A stretch of DNA of 64,000 nucleotides from positions 26,027 to 90,026 of the forward strand of contig LPNG01000003.1 of assembly GCA_001543395.1 (NCBI GenBank). Reading direction: 5' to 3'. Position 1 is the first letter of the stretch. Each line of letters begins with the position of its first letter. A program made the position numbers and the translations under genes. The notes under the pieces are model-generated. The model was not told where the DNA came from. It did not search any database and saw only the letters and a program-made list of their open reading frames with translations. This DNA is from Candidatus Alcium sp. F082. Its GTDB lineage: Bacteria > Bacteroidota > Bacteroidia > Bacteroidales > F082. Positions 57,906 through 64,000 of the stretch are shown here, in pieces.

Positions 57906-58418
57906 TCACCCAATCGGATCCCCGCAAAACGCTTTCCGTTTGCAGGCCTTGCAGTGCTTGCCCATCCAAACTTCATCGAATTGGTTCATGGCTTGCTCGA
58001 CCAATTCGGGGTTGTCGGTGAGGATTCCGGCCTCGAAGTTGCGCGTACCATCGCCTTTCATGCCGATACCTGCGCCAGTAAGGTTGGCGCTACCGATGTA
58101 GGCTGCCTGTCCGTCAAAGACCAAGATCTTGAAATGCACCCTCGGACAAAGCACCCTCTCCAAACCATCAAACAAGGCTGGATATTTGTCGAAGTCCTCA
58201 CGAAACGCTGGGCCTGGCTCCTTGGCATGGATGAGCCGCACTTCAATGCCCTTTTTGATGAGTCCTGCCAAAACCGCAAGAAATGGCTTCGTTTGAGAGC
58301 CTACCTTGACATACAGGTCTTTGATGTCGGCGGTGCCAATCCAGAGGCTGCGCTTGACCTTGGGGACTCGGGCAAGGACTTCGGTGTAATGGGCAGAATC
58401 GGTGATGAGTTTCAACAT
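57906..58418 (-). CDS. PLD-superfamily nuclease with C-terminal Cys cluster
   Basis: It has 170 residues, about the size of single-motif Nuc/PLD nucleases. The catalytic motif VHFKILVFDGQAAYIGSANLTGAGIG gives H95-x-K97-x4-D102 plus GSANLTG. RSLWIGTADIKDLYVK and the second-helix KGIEVRLIHAKEPGP are common in the family. After the domain comes GKHCKACKRKAFCGDPIG, three Cys in a CxxCx5C pattern that might bind zinc. Members act as dimers on DNA or phospholipids; here a DNA target is more likely given the context. It is the first gene of the island, with element F and a TATTTTTG box (58443-58450) upstream. Confidence 0.88.
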   Translation of the reverse strand: MLKLITDSAHYTEVLARVPKVKRSLWIGTADIKDLYVKVGSQTKPFLAVLAGLIKKGIEVRLIHAKEPGPAFREDFDKYPALFDGLERVLCPRVHFKILVFDGQAAYIGSANLTGAGIGMKGDGTRNFEAGILTDNPELVEQAMNQFDEVWMGKHCKACKRKAFCGDPIG

Positions 58419-58442
58419 GGAAGTGTTGTTTGTTTAGTAATG

Positions 58443-58450
58443 CAAAAATA
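58443..58450 (-). promoter_or_regulatory. -7 promoter box (TATTTTTG) of the PLD nuclease gene
   Basis: It is a perfect TAnnTTTG 25 bases before the ATG, separate from element F. Confidence 0.45.
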
Positions 58451-58490
58451 GCATAAGTTTCTGGAATGTGTAGGTCGTGGTTGCTGTTTT

Positions 58491-58540
58491 CCGCTGCAAA
58501 GAAAAAGGAAGCCTGTGCCGAATCTCAGCACAAGTCTGAA
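58491..58540 (-). repeat. Island palindromic element, copy F (outermost)
   Basis: CCGCTGCAAAGAAAAAGGAA then GCCTGTGC-CGAATCTCA-GCACAAGTC: left arm perfect, right arm degenerate. It marks the right border of the island; the GH20 gene on the other strand begins 54 bases beyond. Confidence 0.75.
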
Positions 58541-58576
58541 AAAGTGTGCTATTTTTATGTACAACCGAAAGTTTTC

Positions 58577-58584
58577 TATATTTG
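58577..58584 (+). promoter_or_regulatory. -7 promoter box (TATATTTG) of the GH20 gene
   Basis: It is a perfect TAnnTTTG 9 bases before the ATG at 58594, supporting that start over the upstream one. Confidence 0.55.
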
Positions 58585-58593
58585 CAATGTATT

Positions 58594-60408
58594 ATGCACA
58601 AATCTTTATTATTCATATGGCTTCTGCTCTTCGCCACTGCCTGCGCTCGCGTGCCATCTGTAGAATGGACCGAAGGCGCAGCAGAGTCCGACGGTCGTGC
58701 CTTGCATACCCTTGTGCTGCACGATATGCCCGAAGGGTCGCGCGTGTGGTTCCAAGAGCTTTTCGACGGCAAGACCTCTATGGAGGGACCCACGATGAAC
58801 CATTATCAGGGAACCTCGTGGTACATCGACATCCCTGAAAGCGGAACGGTTACCTTGAAGTATTACGGTCGCCCGTTGCCAAGGCATTCCTGGGCCCCCG
58901 AGGCCTTTGTCCTGCAGCAACAGGGGCGAGCCGACATTCCGATGGAAGTGCGATATCATTTTTTGGAGCATCCTAAAACTGAAAACAACGAAGGAAGTTT
59001 TGTTAGTGACTATGTACTCCAGCCTGCCGACATCATCCCGCAAGTTAGTGCGGTGATATACGGTACCGAACCTATGGAAAGGATAGATATTCTTCCTTCA
59101 CGTCCTGAGGGTTGGTACCGAATCACGATAGGAGAGGAGGGTGAACCTCAAGTGGAATCCTACGACGCAGACGGTGCTTTTTATGCACAAGTCACACTAG
59201 AAAAGTTGCCACAACCTCTACAGCCCATGACCATCGAGGACTGGCCTGATTACGCTTACCGTGGCTTTATGCTTGATGTGGTGCGCGACTTCCGCACGGT
59301 GGACGAGGTGCTCGAAATCATCGATTTGATGGCTTCATGGAAACTCAACACACTGCATTTCCATATTGCCGATGACGAGTCCTGGTGCTTGGAAATCAAG
59401 GATTTTCCGGAACTGACCGATTTTGGTGCCCACCATGCGCTGCCAGATTGGAATTTGCAGGAAACCTGCGCGTTAAAGCCATCCGCCAATGGAAAAATTG
59501 GCAATACCTCTTTTTATACGGCGGAGGAATACAAGCGGATTCTCCGCTATGCTTGGGACCGCCGCATCCGTGTGATTCCCGAGTTCGACACGCCTGGCCA
59601 TTCCCGGGCTTCCATCAAGGCGATGCAGGCCTACGAGCGGCGCACGGGCGACAGCAGTTTCCGCCTGCAAGACCCTGCGGACACTTCGCGTTATTGGTCG
59701 GCACAAGACTTCACAGATAATGTGTTGAGCGTTTATTTGCCGAGTGTTTATAAGTTTTACGGTGCTGTTTTCGACGAGGTCATCCGTTTGCATAGGGAAG
59801 CAGGCGTGCCACTTCCTGCCATCCATATCGGTGGCGACGAGGTGCCAGAAGGGGCGTGGTCGGGTCGCGACCGCCACGAGATGAAAGAAATCTTTATTAA
59901 CGGCATGCTCGACCTTGCCGAAGCACGCGGCATCCGCCTGGCAGGCTGGGAAGACATCGCCAAAGGGTTGGAGCCTGAAACACAAGAGAGACTCAAAAAC
60001 TCACTCTATTTCATCAATGTATGGAACACCGAAGGCATCGAAGGTTTTCCCGTGGTGCTCTCTCCAGCAGCCTACACCTATCTGGATCTGGCCTATAGTG
60101 ATGCTCTCGAAGAAATCGGCCTGTCGTGGGCTGGCTATGTCGATGAGCGCAAGACTTTTGCTTTGAATCCCAATGATTACAAAGGCGACATCATCGGCGT
60201 GCAGGCGCAATTGTGGTCGTCGCAACTGCGCAGTTTTGAGGATGCCACTTACCAGATGCTTCCCAAGGGTCTTGGCGTGGCGGAAAGGGGATGGAACGCT
60301 GAGGAAAATGAACCTTTTGAAACCGCATTCAACCGTTTCTATAGCATCATCGTAGCTCGAGAAATGCCAGAGTGGGAGAGAAAGGGGTATGTCTTTAAGA
60401 AAAGATAG
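58594..60408 (+). CDS. GH20 beta-N-acetylhexosaminidase lipoprotein
   Basis: It removes terminal GlcNAc/GalNAc from glycans using the substrate acetamido group. The ATG at 58594 (MHKSLLFIWLLLFATAC, lipobox Cys17) gives 604 residues; the ORF-track start lies upstream of the promoter box. An N-terminal GH20b-like domain (to ~residue 215) precedes the (beta/alpha)8 barrel with YRGFMLDVVRDFRTVDEVLEIID, LNTLHFHIADDESWCLEIK, RIRVIPEFDTPGHSRA, and the catalytic IHIGGDEVPEGAW (Asp415-Glu416), then FINVWNTEG and GVQAQLWSSQ. All key residues are present. It probably digests host mucin or chitin-type glycans at the cell surface. Confidence 0.95.
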   Translation: MHKSLLFIWLLLFATACARVPSVEWTEGAAESDGRALHTLVLHDMPEGSRVWFQELFDGKTSMEGPTMNHYQGTSWYIDIPESGTVTLKYYGRPLPRHSWAPEAFVLQQQGRADIPMEVRYHFLEHPKTENNEGSFVSDYVLQPADIIPQVSAVIYGTEPMERIDILPSRPEGWYRITIGEEGEPQVESYDADGAFYAQVTLEKLPQPLQPMTIEDWPDYAYRGFMLDVVRDFRTVDEVLEIIDLMASWKLNTLHFHIADDESWCLEIKDFPELTDFGAHHALPDWNLQETCALKPSANGKIGNTSFYTAEEYKRILRYAWDRRIRVIPEFDTPGHSRASIKAMQAYERRTGDSSFRLQDPADTSRYWSAQDFTDNVLSVYLPSVYKFYGAVFDEVIRLHREAGVPLPAIHIGGDEVPEGAWSGRDRHEMKEIFINGMLDLAEARGIRLAGWEDIAKGLEPETQERLKNSLYFINVWNTEGIEGFPVVLSPAAYTYLDLAYSDALEEIGLSWAGYVDERKTFALNPNDYKGDIIGVQAQLWSSQLRSFEDATYQMLPKGLGVAERGWNAEENEPFETAFNRFYSIIVAREMPEWERKGYVFKKR

Positions 60409-60416
60409 CCTCGTTA

Positions 60417-61304
60417 TTACTCTTTATATCTAATCCGATAATAATCTAATACACCTTTGAAGCTGTCTTGCGCTGTGAGGCAAGTGTCACGCAAATAGCC
60501 GTTGATGTTGCCCCAATTTTGAATGCCACGGTAATAGAACAAGCGTAAATCATCAGTGATGATGAACGGCACGATATTCGACTGCAAGCATTGCCAAAAC
60601 ATTATTAGTCTACCGACACGTCCGTTGCCGTCTTGGAAGGGATGGATTCGCTCAAACCGTACGTGGAAATCCAAAATATCGTCAAACTGGATTTTCTGAA
60701 TGGCATGGTAAGTGGCAAGCAAGGCCTTCATCTTTTTGTGCACTTCTTCGGGTTGGGCGGTTTCTTCTTCTCCTACGGCATTGGCCAAACGTTTATAGTC
60801 ACCCACTGCAAACCATGGCTTATTGCTGTCGGAAGTGTTGGTTTTCAGTATCAGATGTAGTTGTTTGATGTGTGTTTCTGTGATCTTGTCGGTGGCGTGG
60901 TCAATGACATAGTCGATGCAACGGAAATGGTTGACGGTCTCCATGATATCGTCGATGCGCGTATTTTCGGAGGTGATGCCCAAGGTGTTGGTCTCGAAAA
61001 TGTAGCGTGTCTGTTCTTTGGTCAGGCGACTGCCCTCAATATGATTGGAATTGTAGGTCAGATCAATCTGGGTGCGATGATAGATGCCGCCTTTCATCCG
61101 CATTTCCTTTTGTTCACGCAAAGCTGCAAGCAAAGGCGGCATTTTCCTTTTGCTTCGTCGGGGCAAGTCGGCATCGGCAGGAATGTTCCATGTTTTTCCT
61201 GTCAGAAAAGCGCCTTCTATCTTTCCCGTAGCGCAATAGTTACGAGCAGTACGCTCACTAATGCCATATTTTTCGGCAAACTGATTGACTGAAATATAAT
61301 CCAT
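60417..61304 (-). CDS. Class II Fic protein with N-terminal HTH
   Basis: It has 295 residues. The N-terminal ~50 residues (YISVNQFAEKYGISERTARN, then GKIEGAFLTGKTWNIP) form a MerR/excisionase-like helix-turn-helix. The Fic domain (~75-290) has the inhibitory motif SNHIEG (S86-xxx-E90-G, (S/T)xxxE(G/N)) before the core, which makes it a class II self-inhibited enzyme, and the catalytic HPFQDGNGRVGRL (His221). It would transfer AMP from ATP to a Ser/Thr/Tyr target. No separate antitoxin is needed. Two perfect palindromic operators lie in its promoter, and its HTH may repress its own gene (inference). Confidence 0.93.
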   Translation of the reverse strand: MDYISVNQFAEKYGISERTARNYCATGKIEGAFLTGKTWNIPADADLPRRSKRKMPPLLAALREQKEMRMKGGIYHRTQIDLTYNSNHIEGSRLTKEQTRYIFETNTLGITSENTRIDDIMETVNHFRCIDYVIDHATDKITETHIKQLHLILKTNTSDSNKPWFAVGDYKRLANAVGEEETAQPEEVHKKMKALLATYHAIQKIQFDDILDFHVRFERIHPFQDGNGRVGRLIMFWQCLQSNIVPFIITDDLRLFYYRGIQNWGNINGYLRDTCLTAQDSFKGVLDYYRIRYKE

Positions 61305-61314
61305 TTATCGGCAA
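61305..61314 (-). promoter_or_regulatory. Operator half-site TTATCGGCAA before the fic start
   Basis: It is identical to the right half of operator O2 (TTATCGGCAA) and sits immediately before the ATG. Confidence 0.4.
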
Positions 61315-61334
61315 GTTTTCTCTCAAATCCGCTG

Positions 61335-61342
61335 CAAAGATA
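61335..61342 (-). promoter_or_regulatory. -7 promoter box (TATCTTTG) of the fic gene
   Basis: It is a perfect TAnnTTTG followed by CAGC, 31 bases before the ATG and 8 bases from operator O1. Confidence 0.6.
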
Positions 61343-61349
61343 GTGATTT

Positions 61350-61365
61350 TTGCCGATAACGGCAA
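61350..61365. promoter_or_regulatory. Operator O1 of the fic gene
   Basis: TTGCCGATAACGGCAA: 6-bp inverted repeats TTGCCG/CGGCAA with 4-base spacer ATAA. It lies between the -7 box and the expected -33 position, so a bound protein would block initiation. Confidence 0.65.
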
Positions 61366-61390
61366 GATTTATGCAAATAGCACTCAATTT

Positions 61391-61406
61391 TTGCCGTTAT
61401 CGGCAA
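61391..61406. promoter_or_regulatory. Operator O2 of the fic gene
   Basis: TTGCCGTTATCGGCAA: same half-sites with spacer TTAT. The centres of O1 and O2 are 41 bp apart, about four helical turns, allowing cooperative binding. Confidence 0.65.
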
Positions 61407-61418
61407 ACTTTAAGAGTA

Positions 61419-61676
61419 TTATTCCCATTCGATAATCCATTTTTGGATTTCCTTCACCCGTTGCGCGTATTTCTCCAACTGTCCCTCGATGAAGTCGTCG
61501 CTGTATTTGCGGTCGCAGAAGCCGTTGCCACGGGCCACGTAGTCGTCGTCTTCGAGAGAACTGAAAACCTCTTCGTAGTTCTCCAAGTATTGCTTGTTGT
61601 CGGATAGGAGCCTTTGCAAGTCCTCAAGGTCGGCCTCAAAGTGCTCGCCGGTGGAAAAGGTGAATCGCTTTTTCAT
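61419..61676 (-). CDS. Small acidic protein of unknown function
   Basis: It has 85 residues: MKKRFTFSTGEHFEADLEDL, a mainly helical acidic middle (YLENYEEVFSSLEDDDYVARG) and IEGQLEKYAQRVKEIQKWI. No recognised family, no signal peptide. It lies 5 bases after the ABC exporter stop side (61682), so it may be co-transcribed with the exporter on the minus strand. It ends right next to operator O2. Confidence 0.6.
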   Translation of the reverse strand: MKKRFTFSTGEHFEADLEDLQRLLSDNKQYLENYEEVFSSLEDDDYVARGNGFCDRKYSDDFIEGQLEKYAQRVKEIQKWIIEWE

Positions 61677-61681
61677 GGCTT

Positions 61682-63514
61682 TTATCCAATCGATTGCAAG
61701 TCGGTAAGTTTCTTGTAGACGCCACCGAGGGCGATCAAGTCGTCGTGCTTGCCGCGCTCGATGATTTGGCCTTTCTGTAACACCACGATTTCATCGGCGT
61801 ATTGGATGGTCGACAGGCGGTGGGCGATGACAATGGAGGTGCGCTGGCTCATCACCTTCGACAAGGCGTCCTGCACCAATCGCTCGCTTTCGGTGTCCAA
61901 TGAAGAGGTGGCTTCATCCAAGATGAGGATGGGCGGGTTCTTCAACACGGCACGGGCAATGCTCAAGCGCTGGCGTTGGCCACCAGAGAGGTTCATGCCT
62001 CGGTCGCCGATACGGGTGTCGTAGCCGTGTTCTAACTCCATGATGAACTCATGCGCGTTGGCGATTTTGGCGGCTTCGATGACCTGTTCCTTAGAGACGT
62101 CCTTCATGCCAAAGGCAATGTTATTAAACACGGTGTCGTTGAAGAGGATGGCGTCTTGTGAGACGATGCCCATCAGGCCGCGCAGGTCGCTGATTTTGTA
62201 GTCGCGGATGTCATGGCCGTCGACGCGGACCGAGCCTTCATTGATATCATAGAAGCGTGGCAATAAGTCGGCCATGGTCGACTTGCCACCACCGCTCTCG
62301 CCGACGAGGGCGACGAATTTGCCTTTCGGAATCTTTAAGTCAATGCCCTTCAGAACCTCGTCCTTGCCATAGCTGAAATGCACGTCTTTGTATTCGATAC
62401 AATCCTTGAAGTCTTTGATCTCCAAAGCGTTGTCCTTTTCGGTGATGACTTCCTCGGCATCTAGGATCTCGAAGATGCGTTCCGCTGAAGCAATGCCTTT
62501 CTGCACGTTGTAGTAGCCTTGCGAGAACGACTTGGCCGGGGAGATGATTTGCGAGAACACCACCACGTAACTGATGAAACTGCCTGCGTCGATGTGGTTG
62601 CTGCCGCCCAAAATCAAGGTGCCGCCGAACCACAGCACGAGGATGACGACCATGGACGACAAAAACTCGCTCATTGGCGAACTCATGTCGCGTTTGCGGT
62701 GGATGCCACGCAGCACCTTGGTGTAGTCGCTGTTTTGTTCCTCGAATTTGTCCTCAGAATATTGTATTGCGTTGAAAGCCTTGATGATACGTAGTCCAGA
62801 GATGGTCTCTTCCACGGTGGAGATGATGCCCGCCAGTTTGGTCTGTCCCTCTTTCGACTCTTTCTTCAGCATCTTGCCGACCTTGCCGATGAGCAGTCCC
62901 GCGATGGGCAAAACGAGGATGACGAAGAGCGTCAACCTCGGGCTGAGTGTGACCATGAAGAGGAAGAAGAATAAGATGGTCAGCGGGTCTTTGATGAGCA
63001 TCTCCAAGTAGTTCAGAATCGAGACCTCGACTTCCTGCACATCCGTGGTGATGCGGGCTATGGTGTCGCCTTTCTGGCGGCTGTGGTAGAAGGAGAGGGG
63101 CAGGATGAGGATTTTGTTGTAGACATCGCGGCGCAGGTCGTGGACAGCGCCCACGCGCACGTTGGCCATGAAGAAACAGGCGAAGAAGCGTCCCAAGTTG
63201 CGGAAGAAGAAGGCCACGACAAGCAACAGGCACATGAATATCAAGGCTTGGTGTTTGCCTCCACTGGCGATGAGGTTGCTCATGAACCAGTTGAGATAGC
63301 CCATCAGCCACTCGGACGTGAGGGCGAACTCGGGCTTGGCCACGACTTCCACCGCGCCTTCCTTGAAGAGCAGGTTGAGGAAAGGCCCGACAAGTGCAAA
63401 GCTGAACAACGAGAAGAAAATGGCCATCAAGTTGAAGACCAGATTCAAGACGATGCTGCCCCAGTAGGGCTTGACGTAGGTGAGAACGCGGGAGAAAGTC
63501 TTTTGCTTGGCCAT
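61682..63514 (-). CDS. ABC exporter, ATP-binding/permease fusion (MsbA-like)
   Basis: It is a 610-residue half-transporter of the MsbA/LmrA type. Six membrane helices occupy ~20-330 (FNLMAIFFSLFSFALVGPFLN, ALIFMCLLLVVAFFFRNLGRF, LTILFFFLFMVTLSPRLTLFVIL and so on). The nucleotide-binding domain (~370-610) has Walker A VGESGGGKST, the Q-loop VSQDAILF, signature LSGGQRQRLSIARA, Walker B ILILDEATSSLD and the H-loop IAHRLST. It exports lipid A core, lipids or drugs; the precise cargo is open. The extra segment around residues ~45-75 (NLLFKEGAVEVVAKPE) is seen in Bacteroidota members. It is followed by the 85-residue unknown gene. Confidence 0.94.
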   Translation of the reverse strand: MAKQKTFSRVLTYVKPYWGSIVLNLVFNLMAIFFSLFSFALVGPFLNLLFKEGAVEVVAKPEFALTSEWLMGYLNWFMSNLIASGGKHQALIFMCLLLVVAFFFRNLGRFFACFFMANVRVGAVHDLRRDVYNKILILPLSFYHSRQKGDTIARITTDVQEVEVSILNYLEMLIKDPLTILFFFLFMVTLSPRLTLFVILVLPIAGLLIGKVGKMLKKESKEGQTKLAGIISTVEETISGLRIIKAFNAIQYSEDKFEEQNSDYTKVLRGIHRKRDMSSPMSEFLSSMVVILVLWFGGTLILGGSNHIDAGSFISYVVVFSQIISPAKSFSQGYYNVQKGIASAERIFEILDAEEVITEKDNALEIKDFKDCIEYKDVHFSYGKDEVLKGIDLKIPKGKFVALVGESGGGKSTMADLLPRFYDINEGSVRVDGHDIRDYKISDLRGLMGIVSQDAILFNDTVFNNIAFGMKDVSKEQVIEAAKIANAHEFIMELEHGYDTRIGDRGMNLSGGQRQRLSIARAVLKNPPILILDEATSSLDTESERLVQDALSKVMSQRTSIVIAHRLSTIQYADEIVVLQKGQIIERGKHDDLIALGGVYKKLTDLQSIG

Positions 63515-63552
63515 AGGCGTTGGTTTGCTCTTATCTCAAACGCGGTTTCCGC

Positions 63553-63999
63553 TCAATAATTGTATCCCGTGTAATTCTCCGGCGTGATGGCCGCCAGTTC
63601 CGCCTTGATTTTCTCGCTCACAGGCAATCCCTTGATGAACTCATCAATGGCGGCCTTGTCAATGTGCTTGTTGGTGCGGGTAAGGCCTTTCAGTAGTTCG
63701 TAGGCACCTTCCACCTGCTCGCGGCGGAGGATGGTCTGGATGGCTTCGGCCACCACGGCGTAGTTCTGCTGCAGGTCTTGGCGAATCTTGTCCTCGTTGA
63801 GCAGGAGTTTGTCTAAGCCCTTCATCAACGACTTGAGCGCAATCAAGGTATGTGCAATTGGCACGCCGATGTTGCGGGTGACGGTGGAGTCGGTGAGGTC
63901 GCGCTGCAGGCGGCTGATGGGCAGCTTGGTGCTGAGGAAGGTGAGCACGGCGTTGGCCATGCCGAGGTTGCCTTCGGCGTTCTCGAAGTCAATGGGGTT
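63553..63999 (-). CDS. purB: Adenylosuccinate lyase, C-terminal part
   Basis: The frame continues upstream of the listed start to the window edge; the codons before it read NPIDFENAEGNLG, the adenylosuccinate-lyase block before MANAVLTFLSTKLP. Within the window are SRLQRDLTDSTVTRNIGVPIAHTLIALKSL, a family hallmark of the C-terminal helical bundle, then LLKGLTRTNKHID and a C-terminal ENYTGYNY. PurB acts twice in purine synthesis (SAICAR to AICAR, adenylosuccinate to AMP). The N-terminal two thirds with the catalytic loops are outside the window. Confidence 0.93.
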   Translation of the reverse strand, partial: NPIDFENAEGNLGMANAVLTFLSTKLPISRLQRDLTDSTVTRNIGVPIAHTLIALKSLMKGLDKLLLNEDKIRQDLQQNYAVVAEAIQTILRREQVEGAYELLKGLTRTNKHIDKAAIDEFIKGLPVSEKIKAELAAITPENYTGYNY

Positions 64000-64000
64000 T

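Noticed and set aside
52351-58540. Island palindromes as integron attC sites
   Set aside because: The position at gene ends is similar, but the elements lack R-box GTTRRRY/RYYYAAC pairs, have no extrahelical-base pattern that I can see, and no tyrosine integrase is in the window.
1-64000. rRNA, tRNA or transposase genes
   Set aside because: None was recognised by eye on either strand; short RNA genes could be missed without a covariance-model search (tRNAscan-SE, Infernal).

Overview
The window reads as chromosomal DNA of a member of the Bacteroidota, most likely the order Bacteroidales. The evidence is a type IX secretion system (T9SS) cluster (gldJ, two porU-like genes, porV), T9SS-type C-terminal sorting domains, many lipoproteins with a Bacteroidota-style lipobox, and repeated promoter boxes of the TAnnTTTG type a few tens of bases before start codons. 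No rRNA, tRNA, transposase, integrase or CRISPR array was recognised.

Layout. 0-5.8 kb: the 5' part of a polysaccharide flippase, a broken T9SS sorting-domain remnant next to a large palindrome, a two-gene lipoprotein operon (vWA-like, then an InlB-repeat/FISUMP-like protein) with an unusual hairpin-rich leader, and an ORF6N-PLD protein. 5.9-9.9 kb: cell-wall recycling and synthesis (anmK, murF) and gldJ. 10.1-18.8 kb: tandem porU-like proteases and porV, divergent from gldJ; together they give the shuttle and sortase side of the T9SS. 18.8-30.2 kb: housekeeping and transport genes (Gate-domain membrane protein, porin, Hsp20, MFS, GNAT, EEP, two DMT exporters around a TrmH methyltransferase, a Ca2+/Na+ antiporter with a PLP-binding protein, small lipoproteins). 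30.3-35.8 kb: a tightly packed operon ffh-folD-secreted propeller-like protein-PorE-like OmpA protein-SGNH lipoprotein. 35.8-45.4 kb: rhomboid, gcvT, a secreted unknown, an operon of a T9SS-sorted protein, a Cthe_2159-like carbohydrate-binding protein and an HD phosphohydrolase, then a short UvrA-like ATPase divergent from an NlpC/P60 lipoprotein. 45.5-49.2 kb: amidohydrolase, beta-carbonic anhydrase, and a DUF4143-type ATPase behind three tandem promoter-bearing repeats.

49.2-58.5 kb is an accessory island. All genes lie on the minus strand: a WYL regulator with a DEDDh exonuclease, a GIY-YIG nuclease, a RhuM-Fic protein, a PD-(D/E)XK nuclease, a PLD nuclease, and six unrecognised small proteins. 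Parts of it look AT-rich. Six copies of a ~45-50 bp palindromic element (core GCCTGTGC-N9-GCACAGGC fused to a TTTGCAGCG promoter-like end) separate the gene units, and two degenerate copies lie before the WYL gene. This shared element is the most interesting structure in the window: it could be a common operator/promoter, a terminator/promoter module, or a cassette boundary.

58.5-64 kb: GH20 hexosaminidase, a class II Fic protein with an HTH and two perfect palindromic operators in its promoter, a small unknown protein, an MsbA-like ABC exporter and the 3' part of purB.

All functional calls come from reading the supplied translations; no database search was run.
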